Shown piece after piece: positions 33,281 to 42,605 of a DNA stretch of 64,000 bases. The notes beneath the pieces were generated by a model that worked only from the letters and a program-made list of their open reading frames with translations, was not told where the DNA came from and did no database searches. Both the position numbers and the translations under genes were made by a program. Source of the DNA: Nibribacter roseus (GTDB taxonomy: Bacteria; Bacteroidota; Bacteroidia; Cytophagales; Hymenobacteraceae); assembly GCF_042662225.1 (NCBI RefSeq), contig NZ_JBHSYQ010000003.1, forward strand, positions 1,736,001-1,800,000, in the 5' to 3' direction. Numbering within the stretch: the stretch's first letter is position 1; each line of letters begins with the position of its first letter.

Positions 33281-36200
33281 ATGCCTAGATTTAAGCTTAA
33301 GTTATTGTTCAGGCTCACTCTTGCAGTCTTAACATACAGTTGCTTGTTTTTGCCTTTGACCTTGCAGGCCCAAACTACGGGTACGGTCATTACTGGTAAA
33401 GTGATAAGCGCCAAAGAAGGTACCCCATTGCCTGGGGTAGTTGTACGGGTAGAAGGTTCTACCGCAGCATCTGGCACAGATGTAAACGGGAACTATAATA
33501 TTTCTGTGCCAGATGCCAATGCTACTCTTGTCTTCACCTACATAGGCTACGAAACCCTCCAAGTTCCGGCCGCCGGTCGCACCTCCATCAACATTCAATT
33601 GAAAGAAGATGTAAACCAATTAAAAGAAGTAGTAATTCAGGTGCCGTACGGAACCCAAACCAAAGCCTCTTTCACCGGCTCCGCCGAGGCAGTTGGCGGA
33701 GAGGAACTGGAGTCAAGACCGAGGGCTTCTTTTCAGGAAAGCTTGCAAGGGAACGTTGCCGGTTTGCAGGTGTCGCAGGGGTCAGGTCAACCTGGTGCCG
33801 CTGTGAACATCAACATCAGAGGGTTGGGATCTTACTCTGCCTCAAACCAGCCACTCTTTGTGGTTGACGGAGTACCCATGACCGATGTGGCCGCCACTGG
33901 TTATGCCTGGTCTTCTAATACGTTAGCCGGTATCAACCCAAATGACATTGAGACGGTAACCGTGCTGAAAGATGCCTCTGCCACATCCATTTACGGGTCA
34001 AGAGGTGCGAATGGTGTTATTCTCATTACTACCAAAAGAGGCTCAGCGGGCAACACAAAAATAGACTTCAATGTTCAGCAGGGAGTCAATACCATGACCA
34101 TGTTTGATAAGCAAAAACCTCTGAGCACTACTGAAATGACAGACCTACTGGTGGAGGGAGTTTTCAATCGCCCTGACATAGTTTCTTCCAGAAATATTAC
34201 CTCCAGAGAAGACGCCATTGCTTTCTTAAGAACCCAAAGCAGCACCTATAACCCTGAAGTAAGCACCGACTGGGCTGACTATATATTGCGTGACGGTAGT
34301 TTCTCTCAGTATAACCTGTCAGCTTCTGGCGGAACTGACAAAACTACTTTTTTTGTGTCCGGAGGCTACTACAATCAAGAGGCAGTTGTAAAAGGTGTGG
34401 ATTATGAACGATTGAATTCCCGCCTTAATTTAACCCACCGCGCCAACGACCGGCTAAATATAAATGCTTCATTAGGTGCCAACTACCAAGACATGAACAC
34501 CATGTATGCCCAATGGTGGGGACAGAATCCAATCCGGAACCTTCGCCTTACTGTTCCTTGGGTGTCTCCTTACAATGCAGATGGTACATATAACACTGGT
34601 ATCTTGTATAACAACGAAATATTGGTGAATGAAAACAAGAAGAACTCTAAAATCTACCAGCTACTAGGTAACCTGGGGGCGGAGTTCAAAATAATTGAGC
34701 CGCTTTCTGTTGAGTCTAAAGTCGGAATTGATTTCAACTTCGGAGATGAAGAGCTGTATTGGGATCCCCTTTGGAGCGACGCCGCCGCTATCAACGGTAT
34801 TGCTGGTAACTACGCTACTATGGTTACCAACTGGAATATTACCAACCTCTTGAAATTCAGAAAGCAGTTCGGTGATTTCGGGGTAGAGGCAACCTTGGGG
34901 CAAGAAGCTCAAAAAGCTGTCCGTAAAAGAGTGGCCGCTGAGGCATCAAACTTTGTAGACCCCTCTATTGAGGTGTTAGACGGAGCTTCTGTTAGAAATT
35001 ACGTTGGTTCAGACCTTTATGAAACCTCCTTGCTTTCATTCTTTCTTAACACCAGCTTTAACTACAAAGGCAAATATTACCTGAACCTGACAGGCCGTAG
35101 AGACGGATCTTCACGTTTTGGGCCAAATGTGCAGTACGGTAACTTTGGTTCTGTGGGGGTAGCCTGGAATGTAGAACAGGAAGAATTTATGAGGTCTTTT
35201 GAGTTCATAAATGCCTTGAAACTACGTTCTAGCTTTGGTACCAGCGGTAACCAACCAGGTAACTGGTATGCCTGGATGGGCTTTTACGGACTAGGACACA
35301 ACTATTTCGACCAGCCTGGATACGGCCTTGGTGCTCTAGAAAACCGGAACCTTTCCTGGGAGAAAAACAAACCATTTGATGTTGGGGCAGAGTTCTCATT
35401 GTTTAACTACCGGATAAGCGGTTCATTTGACTACTACACAAGAACCACCTCTGACCTGTTATTTGGGGTGCCAGTTTCTTTCACTAACGGAGGGCCAGCC
35501 AACGTAACCAAAAACATTGGTTCCTTCAGAAACAGCGGTATAGAGTTGACCCTGAAATCACAGAACCTAAAACCTTCTGAAGGTGGCCTGAGCTGGGAAA
35601 CGAGCTTCAATTTCTCAACCCAGAAAAACGAAATTCTTAAAATGTCTCAGGAAAGAATATTGAGCGGTTTCTTCGTTTTTGAAGAAGGAGGCGAAATGTA
35701 TGAATACTGGATGAAGGGTTGGGCTGGAGTAAACCCAGAAAACGGAGAAGGCCTTTGGTGGACTGATGAAACCATGACTGCTACCACCACAGATTACAAT
35801 GCTGCCCTTCCTTTCAACCAAGGAAGTTCTTTGCCAGATTTCTTTGGGGGTTTAACTAATACCTTCGGCTTTAAAGGTCTCTCTTTAAGTTTCCAGTTTT
35901 ACTACAGTTTCGGGAACAAGATTTATGACAACTATGGTCACTTTACTGCATCAGACGGAGCCATTGGAGTGAGTAATATTTATGGCGCCATGGACCGGAT
36001 CACCTATGAGAACAGATGGCAAAAACCAGGTGATGTTACTAATACTCCAAAAGTAGTTTATGGTAACAGTCAGACTGGGGTAGTAAACCAACACTCTAGC
36101 CGTTTCTTATATGATGGCAGCTACATCAGACTTCGTGATATTACCTTAGCCTATGAATTGCCTCTTAAAAGGTTTGTGAACAGAGCGCAGGTGTACGTAC

Positions 36201-36334
36201 GGGGAAACAATTTATGGACGTATGTGAAGGATGACCTGCTCCCTTATGACCCTGAAGGTTATTTAGGAGGCTTAAACAATGGTCAGGTGCCTGTTTCAAA
36301 ACAGGTAACAGTAGGTTTGAACTTGTCCTTTTAA
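33281..36334 (+). CDS. SusC/RagA-like TonB-dependent outer-membrane transporter
   Basis: A 1017-residue protein: signal peptide ending at LTLQAQ, a carboxypeptidase-regulatory-like domain (about 38-115, GKVISAKEGTPLPGV..), and a plug with the SusC/RagA signatures AEAVGGEELESRPRASFQESLQGNVAGLQV and NINIRGLGS..PLFVVDGVPM (about 130-240). The 22-strand barrel follows, ending in an aromatic C-terminus (VTVGLNLSF). With its SusD partner it would import oligomeric ligands across the outer membrane using TonB energy. No glycoside hydrolase is nearby. The surrounding genes are peptidase-like, so the ligand is more likely a peptide than a glycan. Confidence 0.95.
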   Translation: MPRFKLKLLFRLTLAVLTYSCLFLPLTLQAQTTGTVITGKVISAKEGTPLPGVVVRVEGSTAASGTDVNGNYNISVPDANATLVFTYIGYETLQVPAAGRTSINIQLKEDVNQLKEVVIQVPYGTQTKASFTGSAEAVGGEELESRPRASFQESLQGNVAGLQVSQGSGQPGAAVNINIRGLGSYSASNQPLFVVDGVPMTDVAATGYAWSSNTLAGINPNDIETVTVLKDASATSIYGSRGANGVILITTKRGSAGNTKIDFNVQQGVNTMTMFDKQKPLSTTEMTDLLVEGVFNRPDIVSSRNITSREDAIAFLRTQSSTYNPEVSTDWADYILRDGSFSQYNLSASGGTDKTTFFVSGGYYNQEAVVKGVDYERLNSRLNLTHRANDRLNINASLGANYQDMNTMYAQWWGQNPIRNLRLTVPWVSPYNADGTYNTGILYNNEILVNENKKNSKIYQLLGNLGAEFKIIEPLSVESKVGIDFNFGDEELYWDPLWSDAAAINGIAGNYATMVTNWNITNLLKFRKQFGDFGVEATLGQEAQKAVRKRVAAEASNFVDPSIEVLDGASVRNYVGSDLYETSLLSFFLNTSFNYKGKYYLNLTGRRDGSSRFGPNVQYGNFGSVGVAWNVEQEEFMRSFEFINALKLRSSFGTSGNQPGNWYAWMGFYGLGHNYFDQPGYGLGALENRNLSWEKNKPFDVGAEFSLFNYRISGSFDYYTRTTSDLLFGVPVSFTNGGPANVTKNIGSFRNSGIELTLKSQNLKPSEGGLSWETSFNFSTQKNEILKMSQERILSGFFVFEEGGEMYEYWMKGWAGVNPENGEGLWWTDETMTATTTDYNAALPFNQGSSLPDFFGGLTNTFGFKGLSLSFQFYYSFGNKIYDNYGHFTASDGAIGVSNIYGAMDRITYENRWQKPGDVTNTPKVVYGNSQTGVVNQHSSRFLYDGSYIRLRDITLAYELPLKRFVNRAQVYVRGNNLWTYVKDDLLPYDPEGYLGGLNNGQVPVSKQVTVGLNLSF

Positions 36335-36347
36335 TCAAAGATGACTT

Positions 36348-37775
36348 ATGAGAATGCTTAAGAATATTTCAAAACCCATAGTGTTGGTTGCCTTTGCCCT
36401 TAATTTAGGTGCCTGCTCAGATTTTCTTGATTTAGAAAATGCTAACAGCTTAGACGTGGGCACCACGGTGAAAGATTTACCCTCTTTAACCAATGCCGCC
36501 AACGGAGTGTACAGTGGTTTCCAGAGTGCCGGTTATTATAACCGTACTTTTATTCTGCTACCTGATCTAATGACCGATAATGCTTTTGTAAGCAGACAAA
36601 ATGTTGGATTCTACACCAATTATGATGCGCTGGAGGTAAATAACCAAGATGGCTATGCACAGGGAGCTTGGGCTTCCATGTATGGTGTGATTGCAAATGC
36701 CAATTTAGCCATTGCCAGTGGTGAGCGGCTCAACCTTAACCCCGCTCAGCAAGGAACCGCCAATCAAATAATAGGTGAAATGTATGCGGCCAGAGCCTTG
36801 GCGCATTTTGATTTGGTGCGTTTTTTTGCCAAGCCTTACAATGCTACCGCAGATGCTTCGCATTTAGGGGTGCCGGTTATTACTGAGCCGCAAACAGAGA
36901 TCATCTCGCCTTCGCGCAATACCGTGCAGCAGGTGTATACCCAGATCATTAAAGACTTAGAGAAGGCTATCCAGTTAATGGCTCCTAACGGAGAAAAATA
37001 CCGCAAAAACGGCCGTTTCACACCAGATGCCGCCAAAGCCTTACTCTCTAAAGCGTACTTGTACATGGAGGACTGGGCAGAAGCTGAACGATATGCTACT
37101 GAAGTGATTTCTGGCGGTACTTATAGCCTTCTTCCAACAAATCAGTACCAAAACAGCTGGCGGTTTGATTTCAGCACTGAGTCGATTTTTGAAATTGAAA
37201 ACACCAACGTAGACAAGGCTGGTGTGAACGGAATAGGCATGATGTACGAGCAAGGCCAGTATGGTGACATACTTACCACCGCTGACTTGTACAACACGTA
37301 CTCCTTAACAGATGTGAGGAGAACCCTTATTCAGGTAGGCCGCAGAGGGGTAGACAACCCTGCCTACATTGTACACAAATACCCGAAAGGCCTTAGCACC
37401 CAAGACGATAATATAAAAGTGCTTCGGCTGGCTGAGGTATATTTAATTAGAGCCGAGGCCCGCGCAGAACAAGGTAAAAGTAATTTAGCGCAGGATGACC
37501 TTTATGAGGTTATGAGAAGAGCTGACCCAACAGCTTTAAAGGTGCTGCTCACGGGAGAAGAACTGGTAGACAGAATCCTTCTGGAAAGAAGGAAAGAACT
37601 AGCTTTTGAAGGAAATCGCTTGTTTGACCTTACCCGCAAAAAGAAAGACGTAACCTTAATCAGAGCTACTTCTTCTGAGGTAATCCCTTACAATGATGAC
37701 CGGCTGGTGTTGCCAATTCCTATTGCGGAAATAAACGCTAACCCGAACATTGAGCAAAACCCAGGTTATTTATAA
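36348..37775 (+). CDS. SusD/RagB-like surface lipoprotein
   Basis: This 475-residue lipoprotein has a signal and lipobox ending LNLGAC (Cys at about 23). The TPR-rich SusD fold shows AANGVYSGFQSAGYY, EMYAARALAHFDLVRFFAKPY, DAAKALLSKAYLYMEDW and the C-terminal ERRKELAFEGNRLFDLTRKK block. It caps the neighbouring SusC transporter and binds the substrate. The gene starts 13 bp after the SusC stop, so the two are co-transcribed, and a stem-loop follows at 37815-37851. RagB-type SusD proteins bind peptides, which fits this locus, but specificity cannot be read from sequence. Confidence 0.95.
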   Translation: MRMLKNISKPIVLVAFALNLGACSDFLDLENANSLDVGTTVKDLPSLTNAANGVYSGFQSAGYYNRTFILLPDLMTDNAFVSRQNVGFYTNYDALEVNNQDGYAQGAWASMYGVIANANLAIASGERLNLNPAQQGTANQIIGEMYAARALAHFDLVRFFAKPYNATADASHLGVPVITEPQTEIISPSRNTVQQVYTQIIKDLEKAIQLMAPNGEKYRKNGRFTPDAAKALLSKAYLYMEDWAEAERYATEVISGGTYSLLPTNQYQNSWRFDFSTESIFEIENTNVDKAGVNGIGMMYEQGQYGDILTTADLYNTYSLTDVRRTLIQVGRRGVDNPAYIVHKYPKGLSTQDDNIKVLRLAEVYLIRAEARAEQGKSNLAQDDLYEVMRRADPTALKVLLTGEELVDRILLERRKELAFEGNRLFDLTRKKKDVTLIRATSSEVIPYNDDRLVLPIPIAEINANPNIEQNPGYL

Positions 37776-37814
37776 AACACCAGCCGGCAGCTGCTAGACA
37801 CAGCCTGCCTATCA

Positions 37815-37851
37815 AGACGGTCTACAATCTTTGATAGATGGTAGACCGTCT
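37815..37851 (+). terminator. stem-loop downstream of susD
   Basis: agacggtctac and gtagaccgtct form an 11-bp perfect stem with a 15-nt loop, followed by a pyrimidine-rich ctctttcc instead of a clean T-run. Probable terminator or mRNA 3'-end stabiliser. Confidence 0.6.
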
Positions 37852-37944
37852 CTCTTTCCAGAGGCTTTATAGAGGCTAGGAAATAAGAAGGAAAGAACAA
37901 CATTCACACAAAGGCTGCCTGCAGCCCAACTGCTACAAACAAAC

Positions 37945-39111
37945 ATGTTACGTTTCAATACTACGCTTCTTTTAGTGGCTTCTTTTATGGTACTCGGTTC
38001 ATGTGCTGACAATGGTGCCACTGCCACAAAAACTGCCTCTCCAGCCACTGCAAAAGTGATACAGCCGGTGCCGCAGGTAGACAGTGCCGTGCATGCCTTC
38101 ATGAGAAAGCACAATGTGCCTGGCGTTTCTATAGCCATCACCAAAGACGGTCGTTTGGTACATGTAAAAGGATACGGTTACGCTGATGTGGAGGCACGGG
38201 AGCCGGTAACGCCTAGCAGCCTGTTCCGGATAGCCAGCATCTCCAAACCTATCACAGGGATAGCATTTGTGAAGTTGGCCGAAGAGGGTAAAATTTCCTT
38301 AGACGCCAAAGTATTTGGTACTGGCGGTATTTTAGGAACCACCTACGGGACAAAGCCCTACAGCAAAGGAATCACGGACATTACCGTACGGCAGCTGTTA
38401 AACCACACCAGCGGTGGCTGGGTGAATGACAACAATGACCCCATGTTCACCAACCCCACCATGACCGCTGATGAACTAATTACGTGGACACTGGACAACC
38501 GCCCCCTAGATAACACACCTGGTACCGCCTACGCCTACTCTAACTTTGGGTATAGCATTTTAGGTCGTATTATTGAGAAGGTGACCGGCCAGACGTATGA
38601 ACAGTATGTTCAAACCGAAATTTTGAAACCTTTGGGCATTACTTCCATGCAAGTGGGCGGCAACACACTTGCTGACCGCAAACCCAACGAAGTAAAATAT
38701 TACGGCCAGCAGGGGGGGCAACCCTATATCTACAACATCACCCGTATGGACGCTCACGGCGGTTGGTTAGCAAATGCCACTGATTTAGTGAAGCTTACCG
38801 CTTTCGTGGATGGCTTCGCCTCTAAACCGGATGTGCTTAAGCCAGAAAGCATTGAACAAATGACAACCGCCTCTACGGTGAATCCAAGATATGCTTTGGG
38901 TTGGATGGTGAATGAAAGAAATAGTTGGTGGCACACCGGATCATTGCCTGGCACTTTTACCATGTTGGCCAGAACTTCCGGGGGATTTAGTTGGGCCATC
39001 TTAACCAACACCAGAACTACTAATCCAGACTTCGGAAAAGACATAGACCGGTTGGTCTGGACGGCAATCAATGACTCCACCACCGTTTGGCCAAACCAAG
39101 ATCTTTTTTAA
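37945..39111 (+). CDS. serine hydrolase lipoprotein, class C beta-lactamase/D-aminopeptidase family
   Basis: This 388-residue protein has a lipobox LGSC (Cys20), so it should be a lipoprotein in the envelope. All three active-site motifs are intact: S98-I-S-K101 (FRIASISKPIT), Y198-S-N200 (AYAYSNFGY) and H330-T-G332 (WWHTGSLPGT). The family includes beta-lactamases, DD-peptidases, D-aminopeptidases and D-esterases. Which activity applies cannot be told from motifs. It is closely related to the next gene (39231) along its full length, indicating tandem duplication. It lies 169 bp after susD. Confidence 0.9.
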   Translation: MLRFNTTLLLVASFMVLGSCADNGATATKTASPATAKVIQPVPQVDSAVHAFMRKHNVPGVSIAITKDGRLVHVKGYGYADVEAREPVTPSSLFRIASISKPITGIAFVKLAEEGKISLDAKVFGTGGILGTTYGTKPYSKGITDITVRQLLNHTSGGWVNDNNDPMFTNPTMTADELITWTLDNRPLDNTPGTAYAYSNFGYSILGRIIEKVTGQTYEQYVQTEILKPLGITSMQVGGNTLADRKPNEVKYYGQQGGQPYIYNITRMDAHGGWLANATDLVKLTAFVDGFASKPDVLKPESIEQMTTASTVNPRYALGWMVNERNSWWHTGSLPGTFTMLARTSGGFSWAILTNTRTTNPDFGKDIDRLVWTAINDSTTVWPNQDLF

Positions 39112-39230
39112 AAACGGTTTCAGCAGAGCTTTCCCAAAGGTTTAAAAGACATAATAACGGCTTCGCTTTGAATGTTATAAAGAGTAGTGAGGTTGAATAA
39201 AGAAGAGAGCAGTTATATTTAATTACTACA

Positions 39231-40409
39231 ATGAAGAAATTTCCGATTTACCTTTTGTTGGCGGTAGGCACTTTTACAGTTTTTTCCTGCGGAGATAAAA
39301 AGAAAGATCCAGCGCCTATTGTTACTCCTCCCCCGGTGAACCCGGGTGATCCTGTGGCCATAGCTGAAATAGATAATGAAGTAAGTGCTTTTATGGGGCG
39401 GCATAACGTGCCCGGCGTACAAGTGGCCGTGACCAAAGACGGAAAGCTAATCTATTCCAAAGGCTACGGCTTAGCCGATAAAGAAGCTTCTGCCATTGTA
39501 GACACCACCAAACTATTCAGAATTGCCAGCTTGTCTAAGCCAATAACGGCAGTGGCTATCATGAGATTAGTAGAAGACAACAAGCTGGCTTTAACCGATA
39601 AAGTGTTTGGCGCTAACGGAATATTAGGCACCCAATACGGCACCCAACCTTACCAAAGCGGTATTACCGATATTACCGTTAAACACCTTCTGCAACACAC
39701 CGCGGGCGGCTGGACCAATGATAACAACGATCCCATGTTCACAAACCCTAATCTGTCGGCCCAAGAACTTATCTCCTGGACGCTAGATAACCGAGGGTTA
39801 AACAACGCCCCCGGTACAGCCTACGCCTACTCCAACTTCGGGTATAATATTTTAGGAAGGGTCATTGAAAAGGTTAGCGGCAAATCTTATGAAGAATATG
39901 TAAAGACTTCCATCTTTCAGCCCATGGGGATTAAAAACATGCAGATTGGCGGCAACACCTTGGGTGACAGAAAAGCCAATGAGGTGAAATATTACGGTCA
40001 GCAGGGAGGGGACCCATATCGTTACCAAATTGCCCGCATGGATGCCCACGGCGGATGGATTTCCTCCGCTAATGATTTAGCCCGTTTCTTAGTGCATGTA
40101 GACGGTTTCAGTTCAAAACTTGATTTACTGACCGGCCAAAGTACTGAGATCATGACTACACCTTCGCCGCAAAGAGCCAACTATGCCTTAGGTTGGATGG
40201 TGAACAACGCCGGTCACTGGTGGCACAGCGGGGCATTGCCAGGCACGGTTACTTTTATGGCCCGTTTGTCTACTGGGTACAATTGGGTAATCTTAACCAA
40301 CACCAGAACCACCGCCACCACCATGGATGCCGACATTGAGCAAATAATGTGGAAGACCATGAACAACTCTAATGTGAAATGGCCTTCTAAAGATTTGTTC
40401 CAGAAATAA
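39231..40409 (+). CDS. serine hydrolase lipoprotein, class C beta-lactamase/D-aminopeptidase family (tandem paralogue)
   Basis: A 392-residue lipoprotein with VFSC (Cys20), then a lysine/proline-rich linker. Intact motifs are S100-L-S-K103, Y200-S-N202 and H332-S-G334. It shares long blocks with the preceding gene (NDNNDPMFTNP, LDNRxLxNxPGTAYAYSNFGY, EVKYYGQQGG, MDAHGGW), so it arose by local duplication and has since diverged. Predicted to act in the periplasm or at the outer membrane on D-amino-acid-containing peptides or esters. A strong Rho-independent terminator follows directly. Confidence 0.9.
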   Translation: MKKFPIYLLLAVGTFTVFSCGDKKKDPAPIVTPPPVNPGDPVAIAEIDNEVSAFMGRHNVPGVQVAVTKDGKLIYSKGYGLADKEASAIVDTTKLFRIASLSKPITAVAIMRLVEDNKLALTDKVFGANGILGTQYGTQPYQSGITDITVKHLLQHTAGGWTNDNNDPMFTNPNLSAQELISWTLDNRGLNNAPGTAYAYSNFGYNILGRVIEKVSGKSYEEYVKTSIFQPMGIKNMQIGGNTLGDRKANEVKYYGQQGGDPYRYQIARMDAHGGWISSANDLARFLVHVDGFSSKLDLLTGQSTEIMTTPSPQRANYALGWMVNNAGHWWHSGALPGTVTFMARLSTGYNWVILTNTRTTATTMDADIEQIMWKTMNNSNVKWPSKDLFQK

Positions 40410-40416
40410 GTTTTAC

Positions 40417-40456
40417 CGCCAACCAGTTCTGAAAGGGACAGGTTGGCGTTTTTTTT
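40417..40456 (+). terminator. Rho-independent terminator
   Basis: cgccaacc and ggttggcg stem with a 16-nt loop and an eight-T run (40449-40456), 8 bp after the preceding stop codon. Confidence 0.9.
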
Positions 40457-40488
40457 AGCTCAGGTTTCTTTTAAAAAAGCGCAAGTCT

Positions 40489-41208
40489 ATGCTCAAACTT
40501 TACAGAAAATGGTGGCTTTTTCTTTTTTCCCTCTTGGTGAGCCAGTATGGCCTACAGGCTTTTGGGCAGACCAATTTTGAGAAATACCGCCTGAAGACTG
40601 TCTCTGACTTAACTGAGTATGAGGCACTGGTGCGGCAAGATTCCTCTGTAGCATTGGTGGCACTCAAACAGTACATCCCCAACATTCAGCTAGACATCCG
40701 CTACGCCACTTCCAACAACCTCATGGGCGAGCCTATGTACCAATCGGCGGGGGCGTTTTTGAGTTTGCCGGCGGCTAAGGCGCTACAGGCGGTGCAGGAA
40801 GAGCTGAAAAAACAGGGTGTAGGCCTGAAGATTTATGATGCCTACCGCCCTTATGCCGTTACGGTGGCTTTCTATGAGAAAGTAAGAGACACGGTGTTTG
40901 TGGCATCACCTTACCGCGGTTCAAGACATAACCGGGGCTGCGCGGTAGATTTAACGCTGGTTGATTTGAAGACTGGCAAAGAGCTGAAAATGCCTACGCC
41001 TTTTGACGAGTTCTCGCCTCAGGCGCACTCTCAGTATGCCAAACTTCCCAAGAAAGTGTTGAAAAACCGCCAGCTGTTGCAGGAGGTCATGCTCAAGCAC
41101 GGCTTCGAAATATACCCCGATGAATGGTGGCACTTTGACTTCTCAGGTTGGAAAGAGCATCCGGTCATGGATATTTCCTTTGAAGAACTCAACAAAACTA
41201 AACAGTAA
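40489..41208 (+). CDS. VanX-type D-alanyl-D-alanine dipeptidase
   Basis: A 239-residue M15D metallopeptidase with a signal peptide (to about residue 26, AFGQ). The zinc-site residues are all present: SRHNRGCAVD (H147, D154) and DEWWHFDF (E212 as base, H215). The substrate-side arginine of the LDIRYATSNN block (R71) and YRPY (R120) are also there. VanX enzymes cleave D-Ala-D-Ala. The exported form fits scavenging of dipeptide released from foreign or own peptidoglycan. No vanA/vanH-like genes are present, so glycopeptide resistance is not implied. It sits between serine hydrolases and a dipeptide epimerase. Confidence 0.92.
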   Translation: MLKLYRKWWLFLFSLLVSQYGLQAFGQTNFEKYRLKTVSDLTEYEALVRQDSSVALVALKQYIPNIQLDIRYATSNNLMGEPMYQSAGAFLSLPAAKALQAVQEELKKQGVGLKIYDAYRPYAVTVAFYEKVRDTVFVASPYRGSRHNRGCAVDLTLVDLKTGKELKMPTPFDEFSPQAHSQYAKLPKKVLKNRQLLQEVMLKHGFEIYPDEWWHFDFSGWKEHPVMDISFEELNKTKQ

Positions 41209-41216
41209 AATCTAAC

Positions 41217-41258
41217 GCTGTTTCTGGGCTGTTTTTTATAAAAGAGGCCGAAAACAGC
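41217..41258. repeat. dispersed hairpin family copy
   Basis: gctgtttctgggctg pairs imperfectly with agaggccgaaaacagc. It lies just beyond the VanX-like gene stop. Confidence 0.7.
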
Positions 41259-41335
41259 TACTCCAACTACTACTAAATTTGCAGATGTTTAAACGAGAAG
41301 TCCCTCGTCTACCATCTACCTACTAACATCCAAAA

Positions 41336-42433
41336 ATGAAAATCACGCATATAGACATTTACCGGTTCAGCATTAAAATGGAGCCTTTCACCATTGCCAC
41401 CGGCACCATGACCGCCACCCAAAACGTGCTCATTAGAGTGCACACTGACCAGGGGCTTTACGGCGTGGGCGAGTGCTCGGCTTTTCCGGTAGTGGTGGGG
41501 GAGACCCAGGAAACTTGTCTGGCTATGGCCAAAGATTTCGCTAAGATCTGGAAAGGGAAAGACGCTTCTGATATTCCGGGCCGCCTGCATGAGTTGAACC
41601 TTTACACCGCCTACAACCCCACCGCCAAAAGCGCCTTTGATATGGCCTTGTATGATTTGGCGGCCAAAGCGGCCAATCAACCGCTGTACCAGTACCTGGG
41701 CGGCAGCAAGCGCAGCATAGAAACTGATATTACCATTGGCATTTCCAGCCCAGAAGAAATGGCAACCCAAGCCAAAGAATTCAAGTCTAAGGGTGCCAGC
41801 ATGATAAAAGTGAAGTTGGGCAAAGGCGTGAATGAAGACCTAGAGAGAATTAGAGCCATCCGGCAAGCGGTGGGGCCGGAAATAAAGCTACGGCTAGACG
41901 CCAACCAGGGCTGGGAATTCGATGAAGCCGGTTATGCTTTTCAGGCCATGGAAGAGTTGGATATTCAATTTTGTGAGCAACCCATGCGCACCTGGTATGA
42001 TGATTACCTGCCGGAGCTGGTGCAGAAGTCGCCGGTGAAAATTATGGCTGATGAAAGTTGCTATCACCACCACGATGCCCGCAAGCTCATTGCCAAGGGA
42101 GCCACAGATTACCTGAACATCAAATTCGCAAAATCTGGGGGCATAGCCGAAGCCCAACGTATTGCCGATATCGCTGAAAAAAATAACACGCCCTGCATGA
42201 TTGGCTGCATGCTGGAAAGTCGTTTGGCATTAAGCGCCAATCTCCACTTCGCCTACGCCAACCCCACGCTACAATTTTTTGACCTGGACAGCTGCATGAC
42301 TGGTCCGCTGGAAGACCCGGTGGTAGGTGGTGTCAGCTACAATGGATTCCTGATGGAGATGGAAGACCAGATTGGCATTGGCGCCGATGTAGATGAGGCT
42401 TTCCTGAAGAATTGCGAGAAATTTACGGTATAA
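41336..42433 (+). CDS. dipeptide epimerase, enolase superfamily
   Basis: This 365-residue cytosolic enzyme has the full dipeptide-epimerase site: K158-x-K160 in MIKVKLG, metal ligands D188 (LRLDANQGW), E214 (FCEQP) and D239 (MADES), and the second general base in NIKFAKSGG. The C-terminal CMTGPLEDP block is typical. The family interconverts L,D- and L,L-dipeptides such as L-Ala-D/L-Glu, and a Cytophaga hutchinsonii homologue is, to my knowledge, a D-Ala-D-Ala epimerase. With the VanX-type peptidase next door it would complete utilisation of D-amino-acid dipeptides. The exact dipeptide is inference. Confidence 0.9.
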   Translation: MKITHIDIYRFSIKMEPFTIATGTMTATQNVLIRVHTDQGLYGVGECSAFPVVVGETQETCLAMAKDFAKIWKGKDASDIPGRLHELNLYTAYNPTAKSAFDMALYDLAAKAANQPLYQYLGGSKRSIETDITIGISSPEEMATQAKEFKSKGASMIKVKLGKGVNEDLERIRAIRQAVGPEIKLRLDANQGWEFDEAGYAFQAMEELDIQFCEQPMRTWYDDYLPELVQKSPVKIMADESCYHHHDARKLIAKGATDYLNIKFAKSGGIAEAQRIADIAEKNNTPCMIGCMLESRLALSANLHFAYANPTLQFFDLDSCMTGPLEDPVVGGVSYNGFLMEMEDQIGIGADVDEAFLKNCEKFTV

Positions 42434-42451
42434 CTCGGCTGGATTTATAAA

Positions 42452-42491
42452 CCGTTTTCAGCCTGTTTTTTGAAAAAAAGGCCGAAAACAG
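42452..42491. repeat. dispersed hairpin family copy
   Basis: ccgttttcagcctg pairs imperfectly with aggccgaaaacag around a T6/A7 core. It lies directly beyond the epimerase stop. Confidence 0.75.
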
Positions 42492-42605
42492 CAGACGAAA
42501 CCACAATCATGGCACTTGACGGTACTGGTAGAAAGGAAGGGGAGTTACCTCCGCGCCATGGAAAATAGACTAATTCAACACAGGTAATAAAATACATCTA
42601 AACTA

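Noticed and set aside
33281..37775. Polysaccharide utilisation locus
   Set aside because: The SusC/SusD pair has no glycoside hydrolase, polysaccharide lyase or hybrid regulator nearby. The neighbours are peptidase-like.
40489..41208. Glycopeptide resistance gene
   Set aside because: The gene encodes a VanX-type dipeptidase, but there are no vanA/vanH or regulatory partners. The signal peptide and neighbours point to peptide scavenging.
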